Positions 16,784-25,531 of a DNA stretch of 64,000 bases are shown here, piece after piece (position 1 is the stretch's first letter; every line of letters begins with the position of its first letter). A program made the position numbers and the translations under genes. This stretch comes from Streptomyces sp. NBC_00271 (GTDB taxonomy: Bacteria; Actinomycetota; Actinomycetes; Streptomycetales; Streptomycetaceae), in contig NZ_CP108070.1 in the NCBI RefSeq assembly GCF_036178845.1, positions 6,200,001 to 6,264,000 on the forward strand. Reading direction: 5' to 3'. The notes under the pieces are model-generated. The model did no database searches, was not told the origin of the DNA, and worked only from the letters and a program-made list of their open reading frames with translations.

Positions 16784-17368
16784 CTAGGAGGCGGGTATCT
16801 CGGACGCGGGGATCTCGAAGATGGTTTCGAGGCCGTCCTCCTCGTCCCACTGTTCGCCGACCTCCGTGAAGCCGAACCCGGCGATCGTCGCCAGGGACGC
16901 GGCGTTGTCGGGACTGATCGTCACGCGCAGGGTCCGGACCCGGGCGTCGGCGGCGGCCCGGCGCATCAACGCGGCCAGGATCGCCCGTGCGTAGCCCTGG
17001 CGGCGGTGGGCGGGGTCCACGGAGTAGCCGATCTCCACCATGCCCGTCTCGTCCGGCGGCCCGTGGAATCCGGCGAAGCCGACGACCGTACCCTCCGGTT
17101 CGGCGATCACGACCTTGGACAGCCATCCCGCGCTCTCGGGGTGCGCGGTCAGCTGGTTCAGCCGGTAGCGCCAGAGCCAGCGCGCGCTGTCGCTGAGGAA
17201 GTACTCGGTGAGTTCGGCCCCCACCTCCCCGCCGGCCCGGTCGAGGTCGGAGTCCAGCAGCGCGGTCATGGCCGCGCTCGTCACCTCGACGAATCGCACC
17301 GACTTCGGGCCGGTGGGGAGGACGCGGGTGGGTCGCTCGATGTGGTCTCTTGCAGCGTTGTCTGTCAC
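16784..17368 (-). CDS. GNAT-family N-acetyltransferase
   Basis: About 194 residues. The GNAT core is clear: VVIAEPEGTVVGFAGFHGPPDETGMVEIGYSVDPAHRRQGYARAILAALMRRA contains strand 4 and the R-R-Q-G-Y-A acetyl-CoA pyrophosphate loop (Q/R-x-x-G-x-A), followed by LRVTISPDNAASLATIAGFGF. It would transfer an acetyl group from acetyl-CoA to an unknown amine. GTG 17368 is favoured because GAGG lies nine bases upstream; ATG 17383 is an in-frame alternative. The C-terminus holds a tandem EIPASEIPAS. It follows the alkylsulfatase-like gene's end on the same strand. Confidence 0.85.
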   Translation of the reverse strand: MTDNAARDHIERPTRVLPTGPKSVRFVEVTSAAMTALLDSDLDRAGGEVGAELTEYFLSDSARWLWRYRLNQLTAHPESAGWLSKVVIAEPEGTVVGFAGFHGPPDETGMVEIGYSVDPAHRRQGYARAILAALMRRAAADARVRTLRVTISPDNAASLATIAGFGFTEVGEQWDEEDGLETIFEIPASEIPAS

Positions 17369-17437
17369 AGCGCGGATCCTCATCGGGGGGAGCCGGACCT
17401 GTCGAACGGTTTTCCCCGGCACGCTCTCCCGGGGCCT

Positions 17438-19276
17438 TTACGGCGTCACGATCGGGAACGCCTTGTCCGGCTCGGAGACGTACGACAGCAGCCGGGCCAG
17501 CACGGTGGTGTCGCCGTCCGACTCGATGCCCGCGAGGCCCCGGCCCGACACGACCCCGAGCAGTTCCGGGCGGGTGAGGGTCAGGGTCAGGTCCGCGTGG
17601 GGCTTCGGGGTGTGATGGACCGGCATGGCGCGGTGGGTGAGGGCGCCGTTGTGGAGGTTCACGCGGTGGCGGCGCTGCTCGTCGATGATGACGAGGTCGA
17701 GGGTGAGGTGTTCGTTCCAGGCGCGGGGGCCCTCGATACGGACGGCGAGCGAGTCGAGGAGCATGCTCACGGTCAGTGCGGACGTCAGTTCGGGGCTCGT
17801 GGTGTCGACGGGGATGTCGGCGGTGCCCGCGCGCAGTTCCAGGGCGGCCGTGAGGTAGGCGTTGCGCCAGGTCCCGTTCTCCGCGCCGTAGCCGAGCCGT
17901 TCGTAGACGCCCGCGAGGGTGTCCTTGGCCGCGTTGTTCGACGGGTCGGAGAACACCAGGTGGTTGAGGAGGGTGGCGGCGAACCGCAGGTCACCGGAGT
18001 CGATGTACGCCCGAGCCTTGACCAGGGTCTCCGTCTGGCCGCCCGCCAACTCCACGTACCGCCGCCCGAGTTCGACCGGCGGATGCTCCCAGAGGTGGGC
18101 GGGGTTGCCGTCGTACCAGCCCATGTACCGCTGGTAGACGGCCTTGACGTTGTGGCTGACCGAGCCGTAGTAGCCGCGGGCGTGCCAGGCCCTCTCCAGG
18201 GCGGGCGGCAGCAGCAGTTCCTCGGCGATCTCGGTGCCGGTCAGACCCCGGTTGAGCATGCGGAGGGTCTGGTCGTGCAGGTAGGCGTACAGGTCCCGCT
18301 GTTCGCCGAGGAACCTGACGACGTTCGCCCGGCCCCAGATCGGCCAGTGGTGGGAGGCGAACGCCACGTCGTAGGTGTCACCGAACACGTCGATCGTCTC
18401 GTCGAGGTAGCGGGCCCACACGTGCGCGTCGCGGACCGGGGCCCCGCGCAGGGTGAGCACGTTGTGCAGGGTGTGGCTGGCGTTCTCGGCCACGCACAGG
18501 GCGCGCTGCTCGGGGAGCAGGAAGTTCATCTCGGCGGGCGCCTCGGTCCCGGGCGTGAGCTGGAAGACGAACCGCACGCCGTCGATGGTCTCCTCCTGCC
18601 CCGTCCGGGTGATGTCCACGTTCGGGGCGATGAGCGTGACGGTGCCGGTGGAGGTGATGGTGCCGAGCCCGGTACCGATCTGGCCGCGCGGGGCCCTCGG
18701 CAGCCGGGAGCCGTACATGAACGACGACCGGCGCAGCATCGCGTTGCCGGCGAAGACGCTCTCACTGACCGCGTGCTCGAGGAATCCCTCGGGTGCGAGG
18801 ACGGGCAGCCCGCTCTCGCTGCCGTGCGCCACCACTCCGCGGGCGCCGCCGAAGTGGTCGACGTGGGAATGGGTGTAGACGAGCCCGGTCACGGGCCGTG
18901 AGCCCCGGTGTTCGTGGTAGAGCCCGAGCGCGGCAGCGGCGCACTCCGCCGAGATCAGCGGATCGATCACGATCACACCGTGCTTGCCCTCGACGAGGGT
19001 CATGTTCGAGAGATCGAGGCCGCGCACCTGGTACACGCCCTCGGTGACCTCGTACAGGCCGTGGCGCGCGCACAGCTGTGACTGCCGCCACAGGCTGGGG
19101 TGCGCGGTGTCGGGGCAGTCCTCGTCCAGGAACGCGTACGCGTTCCCGTCGTAGACGATCTGTGCCTCGGCGTCGGTGATCACGGGCGGGTCCAACGCCG
19201 CGATGAACCCCCGATCGGCGTTCTCGAAGTCCGTGAGATCGTCGAAGGGAAGGTCATCACGCGCCGGGACGGTCAT
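17438..19276 (-). CDS. Alkylsulfatase-like metallo-beta-lactamase-fold hydrolase
   Basis: 612 residues, the usual length of SdsA1/Bds1-type alkyl sulfatases. The zinc-binding motif is intact (TGLVYTHSHVDHFGGARG) and further ligands are plausible in LCVAENASHTLHNVL and ASHHWPIWGR. A dimerisation domain follows (LYAYLHDQTLRMLNRGLTGTEIAEEL; LVKARAYIDSGDLRFAATLLNHLVF). The C-terminal SCP2-like domain (LTSALTVSMLLDSLAVRIEG) binds hydrophobic chains. It probably cleaves alkyl sulfate esters. No N-terminal signal is apparent, so it may be cytoplasmic. ATG 19276 has AGAGG upstream. Confidence 0.9.
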   Translation of the reverse strand: MTVPARDDLPFDDLTDFENADRGFIAALDPPVITDAEAQIVYDGNAYAFLDEDCPDTAHPSLWRQSQLCARHGLYEVTEGVYQVRGLDLSNMTLVEGKHGVIVIDPLISAECAAAALGLYHEHRGSRPVTGLVYTHSHVDHFGGARGVVAHGSESGLPVLAPEGFLEHAVSESVFAGNAMLRRSSFMYGSRLPRAPRGQIGTGLGTITSTGTVTLIAPNVDITRTGQEETIDGVRFVFQLTPGTEAPAEMNFLLPEQRALCVAENASHTLHNVLTLRGAPVRDAHVWARYLDETIDVFGDTYDVAFASHHWPIWGRANVVRFLGEQRDLYAYLHDQTLRMLNRGLTGTEIAEELLLPPALERAWHARGYYGSVSHNVKAVYQRYMGWYDGNPAHLWEHPPVELGRRYVELAGGQTETLVKARAYIDSGDLRFAATLLNHLVFSDPSNNAAKDTLAGVYERLGYGAENGTWRNAYLTAALELRAGTADIPVDTTSPELTSALTVSMLLDSLAVRIEGPRAWNEHLTLDLVIIDEQRRHRVNLHNGALTHRAMPVHHTPKPHADLTLTLTRPELLGVVSGRGLAGIESDGDTTVLARLLSYVSEPDKAFPIVTP

Positions 19277-19367
19277 ACGTCCAGCCTCTGCCGACGAGCG
19301 GTGAGCGGCTAGTGGAGTGGGCCGTTCGTGACGTGCGCGGTCGCGAGGTGTGGGCTCGTGACGTGCG

Positions 19368-19589
19368 TCAGAGCCGGTCCATCCGGGTGTAGGGGCTGAG
19401 GATGCGGGCCTGGCGGGAGCCGAAGTCGACGAGCATGGCGATGCCCTCTTCGACACCGATGATCGTGCCCAGGCCGAACTGGTCGTGGGTGACCCGGTCT
19501 CCGAGGCTGAATTCCTTGGCCACGGGGACGACCGGGGCGGCGAAGGGGCTGGTGGGCAGGTGGCGCCGGGGCGCGGAGGGTTTCGTCAT
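19368..19589 (-). CDS. Small PcrA/UvrD-tail (Tudor-like) domain protein
   Basis: 73 residues. After a proline-rich start, the sequence FSLGDRVTHDQFGLGTIIGVEEGIAMLVDFGSRQARILSPYTRMDRL resembles the C-terminal Tudor-like module of UvrD/PcrA helicases and CarD-like RNA-polymerase-binding folds. It may therefore contact RNA polymerase or a nucleic acid machine. Its ATG overlaps the stop of the GT51 gene by four bases, so it is translationally coupled as last gene of the sigma operon 22796-19368. Confidence 0.7.
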   Translation of the reverse strand: MTKPSAPRRHLPTSPFAAPVVPVAKEFSLGDRVTHDQFGLGTIIGVEEGIAMLVDFGSRQARILSPYTRMDRL

Positions 19590-21499
19590 CGTGTAGCCAG
19601 TATGGGCTTTGTTTGGCCGGTTGGAAGCCCCGGATTTGGTTCCGCAGCCGGATCGTGGCCTTCGGCGGTGCCGACGATCTTGGACCAGACACCCTCGGCG
19701 ACGGACAGTGAACGGCTCCCCGCCGTGTACGGGAGGGGTGCGGGCAGGGCCGCCTTCTTGCCCTTGGCCGGGTGTTCCGCGAAGAGGGCGACGGTGAGGG
19801 TGAGATGTTCGTCGTAGGTCGTCTGCCACAGCGTGCGCAGACCCGCGGCGCCGGTCTGGGTGGCCAGAGGAGCGTCCGACCGGCCGTACAGGAACTTGGC
19901 GACCGTCCCCGCGTCGGCGCGTGTCATGGCCGTACGGGTGCGGGGGTGGGCCTCGTAGAGGGTGCGGCCCGCGCGGGTGATCTTCGCGACCGTGTACGGC
20001 GTGGCGTAGACACCGTGCGCCGCCGCCGTGGCGTACGCGGAGGCGAGCCGGAGCGGGGTCGGCGCCGCGGTGCGGGTGAGGTCCGTGAGGGGGGCGAGCA
20101 GCTTCATGCTGGAGAACGGCTCGAGCGCGGTGCCCGCCTCCACCGCACCGTCCCGCGCGTCGTTGAAGGGCTGGCTGGCGTAGTCCGCGCCGCCGTACAG
20201 CACGCGGACCGCGCCGTCGCCGGGGACCAGCGCGACCACGGCCGTGTGGACCCGGACGTCCCCGCTCGCTGTCACCTCGGCCTGCTTCTTTCCACCTGCC
20301 TTCGCCTCGGCCGCCTTCGCCTCGGCCGTCTTCTCCCCGGTCTTCTTCCCGCTCTTCTCTCCGGTCTTCTTGTCGGTGCCGTCGGCCGCCAGCTCCGCCG
20401 TCGCGTCCTGCGCCGTCAGGTCGAAGGTGGTACGGACCGTGTAACCACCGCGGGCGAGCTGGTCCTCGGTGATGCCGAGCCGGTCGGCGGCCTCCGAGGC
20501 GGCCGCGTCGATGAGGTACTGGCGCTGGCCGTCCGTGTCGCCCGGCGGATAGAAGCGGAAGGCCGGGAAACGGGCCCCGGCCCGCTGCGCGGACGTGATC
20601 GCGCCGCTGTCCGCCATCGCGTCCAGCACCCACTCCCAGCGGTCCACCAGCTTGGCCGTCACCTTCGGGTCGGAGCCGGCCTTCTCGTAGTACGAGGGAA
20701 TGTTGATGACGGACGCGAGCGCCGCGCCCTGGCTCACCGTGAGGTCCTTGGCGTCGACGCCGAAGTAGTTCCTGGCGGCGGACTGGATGCCGGCCGCGCC
20801 CCGGCCGAAGTACACCGTGTTGAGGTAGCCCTGCAGGATCTCGTCCTTCGAACGGGTGCGGTCCAGCTTGATCGAGATCAAGGCCTCGCGCGCCTTGCGG
20901 GACAGCGTCTGCTCCGGGCTGAGCAGGGCGTTCTTCACGTACTGCTGGGTGATCGTGGAACCGCCCTGCCGGTCGCCCCCGCTCACCGTCGCCCAGGCCG
21001 CCCGGGCGATCGCCTTCGGGGAGATCCCGGTGTCCGTGCGGAAGGACCGGTTCTCCGCCGCGATCACCGCCTCCTGCACATAACGGGGGACCTGCGAGAG
21101 CGGGACCTCCTGCCGGTCCACGGGGCCGCGCCGGCCCAGGTAGTCGCCGTGGTCGTCGACGAAGACCGTGCTCTGCATGGCCGTCTCCGGGTGCGGCTCG
21201 GGGATCTTCGTCAGGTGGTACGCCACCACGGCCGCGCCGACGAGGTTCGCGAGGAGCGCGAGCAGCACGACGAGCGCGCGGCGCACCCGGCGCCCGCGGG
21301 TGCGACGGATTCGGATCCGCCGCTTGACGAGCCTGCGTCGCAGGCCCGCCAGGAGCCGGCCGCGCCCACCGACGCCGTGGCGTCCGCGACCGGGCCCATG
21401 ACCGGGGCTGCCGCCCCTGTCGTGGTCATCGGCGATCACAGCGACGCCGGTGCCGCCGGCGCCCGTGCCCGTGCCCGTGCCCGCGTCCGCGCCGTTCAC
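19586..21499 (-). CDS. GT51 transglycosylase with degenerate transpeptidase domain
   Basis: 637 residues. A Gly-rich and Arg-rich cytoplasmic head is followed by a membrane helix (~74-94). The GT51 peptidoglycan glycosyltransferase domain has the catalytic ENRSF (Glu139) and QGGSTITQQYVKN. The C-terminal half aligns with a penicillin-binding domain, but the expected GSTFKPF active site reads GTALEPF and no KTG triad is evident. A separate SSMK follows shortly after. A Lys/Glu-rich insert (TDKKTGEKSGKKTGEKTAEA) lies inside it. The protein probably polymerises glycan but does not crosslink. The GTG start overlaps the preceding stop (GTGA). It is coupled to the sigma/anti-sigma genes. Confidence 0.85.
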   Translation of the reverse strand: MNGADAGTGTGTGAGGTGVAVIADDHDRGGSPGHGPGRGRHGVGGRGRLLAGLRRRLVKRRIRIRRTRGRRVRRALVVLLALLANLVGAAVVAYHLTKIPEPHPETAMQSTVFVDDHGDYLGRRGPVDRQEVPLSQVPRYVQEAVIAAENRSFRTDTGISPKAIARAAWATVSGGDRQGGSTITQQYVKNALLSPEQTLSRKAREALISIKLDRTRSKDEILQGYLNTVYFGRGAAGIQSAARNYFGVDAKDLTVSQGAALASVINIPSYYEKAGSDPKVTAKLVDRWEWVLDAMADSGAITSAQRAGARFPAFRFYPPGDTDGQRQYLIDAAASEAADRLGITEDQLARGGYTVRTTFDLTAQDATAELAADGTDKKTGEKSGKKTGEKTAEAKAAEAKAGGKKQAEVTASGDVRVHTAVVALVPGDGAVRVLYGGADYASQPFNDARDGAVEAGTALEPFSSMKLLAPLTDLTRTAAPTPLRLASAYATAAAHGVYATPYTVAKITRAGRTLYEAHPRTRTAMTRADAGTVAKFLYGRSDAPLATQTGAAGLRTLWQTTYDEHLTLTVALFAEHPAKGKKAALPAPLPYTAGSRSLSVAEGVWSKIVGTAEGHDPAAEPNPGLPTGQTKPILATR

Positions 21500-22197
21500 C
21501 GGCCGGCCCCCGTGCTCGCTGTCACCCCGCCCGCCGAGTCGTACACCGTGACTCTCCTGGTCACATCGACGGGCCTGCCGGGGGCGACCGACTTCGGTGC
21601 GCTCACCACCGCGTACCAGACTCCCCAGTGCGGTCCGCCCGCGAGGGTGAGGGCCGTGCCCGCGATCCGGCCCGCGGTGGTCTCGATCTCGACCCGCGCC
21701 GCCTCGCGCTTGCCGCGGTAGACACCGGAGAGGAAGTACCCCCGGTCCCCCGCGCCCTCCTGCTGGACGGTGACGCCTGGCTTGTCGACGCCGTCCTTCA
21801 CACTGCTGAACAGCGGCCCGGAGCCGGCGGCCGAGGACCAGTGCGCGCCGTCCTCGGTGAGCCAGATCTTGATGCCGTGCGCGACCTCGACCCGTTCGCC
21901 GGCGGTCACGACCCGCACCGTGGCCATGGGCGTACCTGAGGGGGACGCCCCCCGCTCGTCGCCCGACCCCGGGGACACGGCCGCGCGCAGGGCGACCACG
22001 GCCAGTGGAACCACGAGCAGCGCGCACGCGGACCCCGCCACCGCGGCCGTACGGCGCCGCCCGCGCTGCCGGCCCGCGCGCTCAATGGCGGCCAGCGGCA
22101 CGGCCGAGGGGGTGACGTCGTAGGCGGCTTCGGCGAACACCTCGCGCAGCCGCTCGGACTCGGCCGAGGGACGCGGGAACTTGCGGTGACGTTTCAT
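21496..22197 (-). CDS. Membrane partner of sigma factor (anti-sigma-like)
   Basis: 233 residues. A cytoplasmic ~50-residue head (ESERLREVFAEAAYDVTPSAVPLAAIERAGRQRGRRR) is followed by one membrane helix (TAAVAGSACALLVVPLAVVAL) and a ~150-residue extracytoplasmic region (WLTEDGAHWSSAAGSG, YFLSGVYRGKREAARVEIETTAGRIAG). Its position directly after a sigma factor with ATGA overlap suggests an anti-sigma or co-sensor role; no zinc-type anti-sigma motif is visible. Its stop overlaps the GT51 start. Confidence 0.75.
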   Translation of the reverse strand: MKRHRKFPRPSAESERLREVFAEAAYDVTPSAVPLAAIERAGRQRGRRRTAAVAGSACALLVVPLAVVALRAAVSPGSGDERGASPSGTPMATVRVVTAGERVEVAHGIKIWLTEDGAHWSSAAGSGPLFSSVKDGVDKPGVTVQQEGAGDRGYFLSGVYRGKREAARVEIETTAGRIAGTALTLAGGPHWGVWYAVVSAPKSVAPGRPVDVTRRVTVYDSAGGVTASTGAGR

Positions 22198-22796
22198 GAG
22201 CGGGCTCCGGAGACGGGGTATCGGCGAGCGGGGGACGAGGCGACGGAGGGGGCGGCCAAGCGGGCGACGAGGGAGGGATGGGCGCGCAGGGCCGCGAGAC
22301 CGCGCCGGGCATGCGCCTTGACCGTGCCGGCCGAGCAGCCGAGCAGCTGCGCGATCTCGGCCTCGCCCAGTCCCTCCCAGTGGCGCAGTACCACCACGGC
22401 CCGCCGCCGCGCGGGCAGCGCGGCCAGCGCCCGGCCGAGCGCGTCCCCACGGCCGACGGCCCCCGCGGGAGCGGGCAGGGATCGGCGCGCCCGCTCGGGC
22501 ACGAGCGGCGTCAGCAGACGGGCGGCGCGTCTCCTCCGCGTCCGGCCGAGGTGGGTTCTGACCAGGGAGCGCCGTACGTAGAAGTCGACGTCGTCGCGCG
22601 GGATGCGCCGCCAGCGGGCGCGGACCCGGGCCAGCGTGGTCCGCACGAGATCCTCGGCCTCGCGGAGGCCGCCGGTGAGCAGGTGCGCGGTGCGGACCAG
22701 ACGGGGCCAGGCCGCGGAGGCGTACGGGGCGAACTCGCCGTTCCGGGCAGACGCGTCGGCGGTTTCGGAGGAAGCGGGGGAGGAGGTGTGACGCAC
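22194..22796 (-). CDS. SigE-type ECF RNA polymerase sigma factor
   Basis: About 200 residues. Region 2 (FAPYASAAWPRLVRTAHLLTGGLREAEDLVRTTLARVRARWRRI) and region 4 (LAALPARRRAVVVLRHWEGLGEAEIAQLLGCSAGTVKAHARRGLAALRAH) match the Streptomyces SigE-like ECF family. GTG 22796 has GAGGGA nine bases upstream. It heads a four-gene minus-strand operon in which each gene overlaps the next by four bases: sigma, membrane partner, GT51 transglycosylase, Tudor-like protein. A strong terminator separates it from the upstream L,D-transpeptidase gene. Confidence 0.88.
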   Translation of the reverse strand: MRHTSSPASSETADASARNGEFAPYASAAWPRLVRTAHLLTGGLREAEDLVRTTLARVRARWRRIPRDDVDFYVRRSLVRTHLGRTRRRRAARLLTPLVPERARRSLPAPAGAVGRGDALGRALAALPARRRAVVVLRHWEGLGEAEIAQLLGCSAGTVKAHARRGLAALRAHPSLVARLAAPSVASSPARRYPVSGARS

Positions 22797-22836
22797 GGCC
22801 TGCGGTCCCTCGGAGTCGGGTACGTGGGGGGTGTGG

Positions 22837-22881
22837 GCGGGCGGGGGAGCCGGGACCTGAACACCCGGCTCTCCCGCCCGC
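22837..22881 (-). terminator. Terminator after L,D-transpeptidase gene
   Basis: 18-bp arms (22837-22854 and 22864-22881, GCGGGCGGGGGAGCCGGG with one mismatch) around a 9-nt loop, directly past the stop at 22886. Confidence 0.75.
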
Positions 22882-22885
22882 ACGC

Positions 22886-23824
22886 TCACTTCAACGCGCT
22901 GCCGGCCCGCCACTGGGCCCAGTCCGCGTTCCAGTCGCCGTAGCCGTTGCCCACGGCCACCGTGTCCTTGGAGCCGACGACGGTGATGACGTCGCCGGGG
23001 ATGACCTCGTCGTAGAACTTCTTGGCGGTGCCGTCCGTCGCGAGTCCGACGCACCCGTGGGTGACGTTCTGGTGCCCGGCGTACGTATTGGCCTTCGGGT
23101 TCTGGTGGAGGTAGGTCCCGGAGGTGGTGAGGTGGACGGCGTAGTAGTAATAGCCCGCGTAGGCGTCGCCGTAGCCGACGGTCCGCGAGTTCATGAAGAC
23201 CTTGGTCGCCTTGTCGGAGACGACCATCGTGCCGTTCCAGGTGTCCATGCCCGGGGCGCCCGCGGTGATGGGCACACTCCGGGTCTGCCCGTCCTTGACG
23301 ACTCTCATCATGTGCGTGCGCACGTCGACGGTGGCGACGAGCGAACGGCCCACGGTGAAGTGCCGGGTGATGGCCGAGCCCGCCCGCACCGTGACCTCGG
23401 TGCCCGGCCTCCAGTACGCGCGCGGCCGGAAGTCCACCCGCTGCCCCTCCAGCAGATTGCGGTCCTTCACCCAGCTCCAGGAGCCCTCGACATCGGCGTC
23501 GACCTTCAACTGCCGCTCCACCTCGGCCCGTTCACCGGCCGGTATCGCGTGGTCGAAGGTCACGGATATCGGCATGCCGACGCCCACGGTCTGCCCGTCG
23601 GCGATGTTGACGTGCGCGCCGGTCAGCTTCGCGAGGGGTTTGGTCCTGACGGGCCGGGGGGTCGGCTGCTGACCGACCGTCGCGTTCGGCTTCGCCGCCG
23701 TGTCCACCTCGGTGCCCGCGCCCCCCGCCACCGCCCCCTTCGAGCAGCCGGCCAGCGCGAGCGCGCACACGGCGGCCGCCGTCCCAACGGCCGCGATACG
23801 ACGGCTCCTGGCTCTCCTGGTCAT
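22886..23824 (-). CDS. L,D-transpeptidase lipoprotein (YkuD)
   Basis: 312 residues. The signal peptide ends in a lipobox (AAVCALALAGC), so the protein is membrane-anchored outside. It has a bacterial Ig-like region (NIADGQTVGVGMPISVTFDHAIPAGERAEVERQLKV) and a YkuD catalytic domain with HQNVTHGCVGLA, where the Cys is the nucleophile. It should form 3-3 crosslinks in peptidoglycan. AGGGGG lies upstream of ATG 23824. It is divergent from a sigma factor whose partner carries a dead YkuD-like domain. Confidence 0.92.
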   Translation of the reverse strand: MTRRARSRRIAAVGTAAAVCALALAGCSKGAVAGGAGTEVDTAAKPNATVGQQPTPRPVRTKPLAKLTGAHVNIADGQTVGVGMPISVTFDHAIPAGERAEVERQLKVDADVEGSWSWVKDRNLLEGQRVDFRPRAYWRPGTEVTVRAGSAITRHFTVGRSLVATVDVRTHMMRVVKDGQTRSVPITAGAPGMDTWNGTMVVSDKATKVFMNSRTVGYGDAYAGYYYYAVHLTTSGTYLHQNPKANTYAGHQNVTHGCVGLATDGTAKKFYDEVIPGDVITVVGSKDTVAVGNGYGDWNADWAQWRAGSALK

Positions 23825-23958
23825 CGTGATCCCCCTGCGGTGTGTTTCGATGTGCGGCGTACGGGACCTGTACGCACGGCACGGACCGCCGGGTTGCACG
23901 GGGCAGGGGAAAATCCGAAGTCTTCGGCGGGGGCACGACCGGGGAAGAGACGGGGGGC

Positions 23959-24579
23959 ATGACCGAGGAAGAGTTCGACGCGTTCTACGCCGCCGCGTTC
24001 CCCCGGCTGACCGGTCAGCTGTACGCGTTCACCGGGGACCACGGCGAGGCGCAGGACGTCGTCCAGGAGGCGTTCGTCCGCGCCTGGGACCGGCGGCGGG
24101 AGTTCCTCGCCGAAGGGGCGCCGGAGGCGTGGATACGGACCGTGGCGATGCGGCTCGCGGTGAGCCGCTGGCGCCGCGCGCGCCGCTGGCTGGAACTCGT
24201 CCGCCGCACCCCGCCGCCCGAGCACACGCCGGGCCCCGACCCCGAGCGCACCGCGCTGGTCGCCGCGTTGCGCACGCTGCCCGAGGCGCAGCGGATGGCG
24301 CTGGTGCTGCACCATCTGTGCGACCTCAGTGTCGAGCAGGTAGCCTCCGAAACCGGTGCCCCCGTGGGCACGGTCAAGGCCCGGTTGTCCCGCGGCCGGG
24401 CGGCGCTGGCGCAGACGCTGGCGACGGCGGACGAGTGGGAGACCGTCGACGGGGGCAAGAAGAGCGCGGACAGGGGGAAGCCGTCCGCGGGTTCCGCGGG
24501 CTCCCCGGAATCGCCGGGCTCCGCGCGCTCGCTGCATCCGACGGACGAGGGGAAGAGGGAGGACGACCGTGTCCGATGA
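23959..24579 (+). CDS. ECF (SigE-family) sigma factor
   Basis: 206 residues. Region 2 (FDAFYAAAFPRLTGQLYAFTGDHGEAQDVVQEAFVRAWDRR) and region 4 (LRTLPEAQRMALVLHHLCDLSVEQVASETGAPVGTVKARLSRGRAAL) are complete. A low-complexity tail of Gly/Ser/Pro follows. GGGG precedes ATG 23959. The gene is divergent from an L,D-transpeptidase and overlaps the downstream membrane partner by 11 bases, suggesting a sigma/anti-sigma pair for envelope stress. Confidence 0.9.
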   Translation: MTEEEFDAFYAAAFPRLTGQLYAFTGDHGEAQDVVQEAFVRAWDRRREFLAEGAPEAWIRTVAMRLAVSRWRRARRWLELVRRTPPPEHTPGPDPERTALVAALRTLPEAQRMALVLHHLCDLSVEQVASETGAPVGTVKARLSRGRAALAQTLATADEWETVDGGKKSADRGKPSAGSAGSPESPGSARSLHPTDEGKREDDRVR

Positions 24580-25357
24580 ACTCGCCTCCGGCCTGCGAGA
24601 GTTGGCCCAGGACGCCGAGACTCCCCCGTCGGTGTCCGGCGCCGAGATCCGGCTGCGGGCCGTACGCCGCAGGCGTCGGCGTTTTCGATGGACCGCCGTG
24701 ACCGTCGCCGGTGCCTGCGCCGCCGCGAGCCTGGCCCTGGTCGTGGCCCTGAACCCGACCGGCGGCGACCGCGAGGACCACCCCTCCCCGGCCGCGAGCC
24801 CCACCGCCCCGCCCAGCAGCCCCTTCCCGGCCGCGCCCGACGCCACCGTCGACCTCTCGCGGCGCATGCTGACGGTCGCGGGCCGCGAGCTGCCGATCTC
24901 CTCCGGTTCCGTCCGCTACCCCACGGCCGGCGGACGGATGCTGGTCGTCTCGAAGGACAGCGTCAAGGCGCTGCCCATGTTCGCGGGGAAGTACTTGGAG
25001 AAGGTGGCCTGGGCGATCGGTCTGCGTGCCGCCGACGGGACGACGAACTTCGTCGGAACCCTCATGGCCGACGAGAAGGCCCCCGGGAACTACGACATCA
25101 CGACCGGCTGGATCGGCCTGCGCCGCGCTGACGCGCTATGGCTGTACAAGCAGTTGGAGCCGGGCGCGGTGATCGAGATCAGGGGCGCGGCCACCCCGAC
25201 CCCGACCCCGACGGTGGACCTGTCGCCGTCGGCGACCGAGGGCACGGTCCTGCCGGGCGGCACCGGCGGCGCCGTGACCTCTCCCGGTCGGACCGCCGAC
25301 ACGCCCGTGCCGCCGGTGTCCGCAACGCCGTCCGTGGCGGCGGTACCGGCCGAGTAG
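24569..25357 (+). CDS. Sigma-partner membrane protein with inactive YkuD-like domain
   Basis: 262 residues. A ~38-residue cytoplasmic head (SDELASGLRELAQDAETPPSVSGAEIRLRAVRR) leads to one membrane helix, a Pro-rich linker, and a region resembling an L,D-transpeptidase core (VDLSRRMLTVAGRELPISSG... TLMADEKAPGNYDITTGWIGLRRADALWLYKQLEPGAVIEI). The TTGWIGL at 178-184 aligns with the usual SHGCIRL, so both catalytic His and Cys are missing. It may bind peptidoglycan stems and report to the sigma factor; that is inference. The GTG 24569 start overlaps the sigma gene. The Pro/Thr-rich tail is not conserved-looking. Confidence 0.8.
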   Translation: MSDELASGLRELAQDAETPPSVSGAEIRLRAVRRRRRRFRWTAVTVAGACAAASLALVVALNPTGGDREDHPSPAASPTAPPSSPFPAAPDATVDLSRRMLTVAGRELPISSGSVRYPTAGGRMLVVSKDSVKALPMFAGKYLEKVAWAIGLRAADGTTNFVGTLMADEKAPGNYDITTGWIGLRRADALWLYKQLEPGAVIEIRGAATPTPTPTVDLSPSATEGTVLPGGTGGAVTSPGRTADTPVPPVSATPSVAAVPAE

Positions 25358-25427
25358 GTGCCGTCGTTGCGCCGCACGGGAGTCCGGGGGACGCGCTTCC
25401 CTAGGATCTGACCCCATGGGAACACTC

Positions 25428-25510
25428 GGGGCGCGGGGAACTGCGCGATCAGCCCCCACCGGCCTGCGGGCGAGGCACTTCGGGTGGCGGGGGTTCGGGG
25501 CGCAGCCCCG
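25428..25510 (-). repeat. Dispersed Streptomyces intergenic repeat, copy 2
   Basis: 25428-25462 is the reverse complement of the 16601-16635 module, and GGGGGTTCGGGGCGCAGCCC near 25490 repeats the third module of copy 1. It fills the gap between the genes ending at 25357 and 25532. Confidence 0.8.
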
Positions 25511-25531
25511 TTCTGGTGTCGGGCCCCGGGG

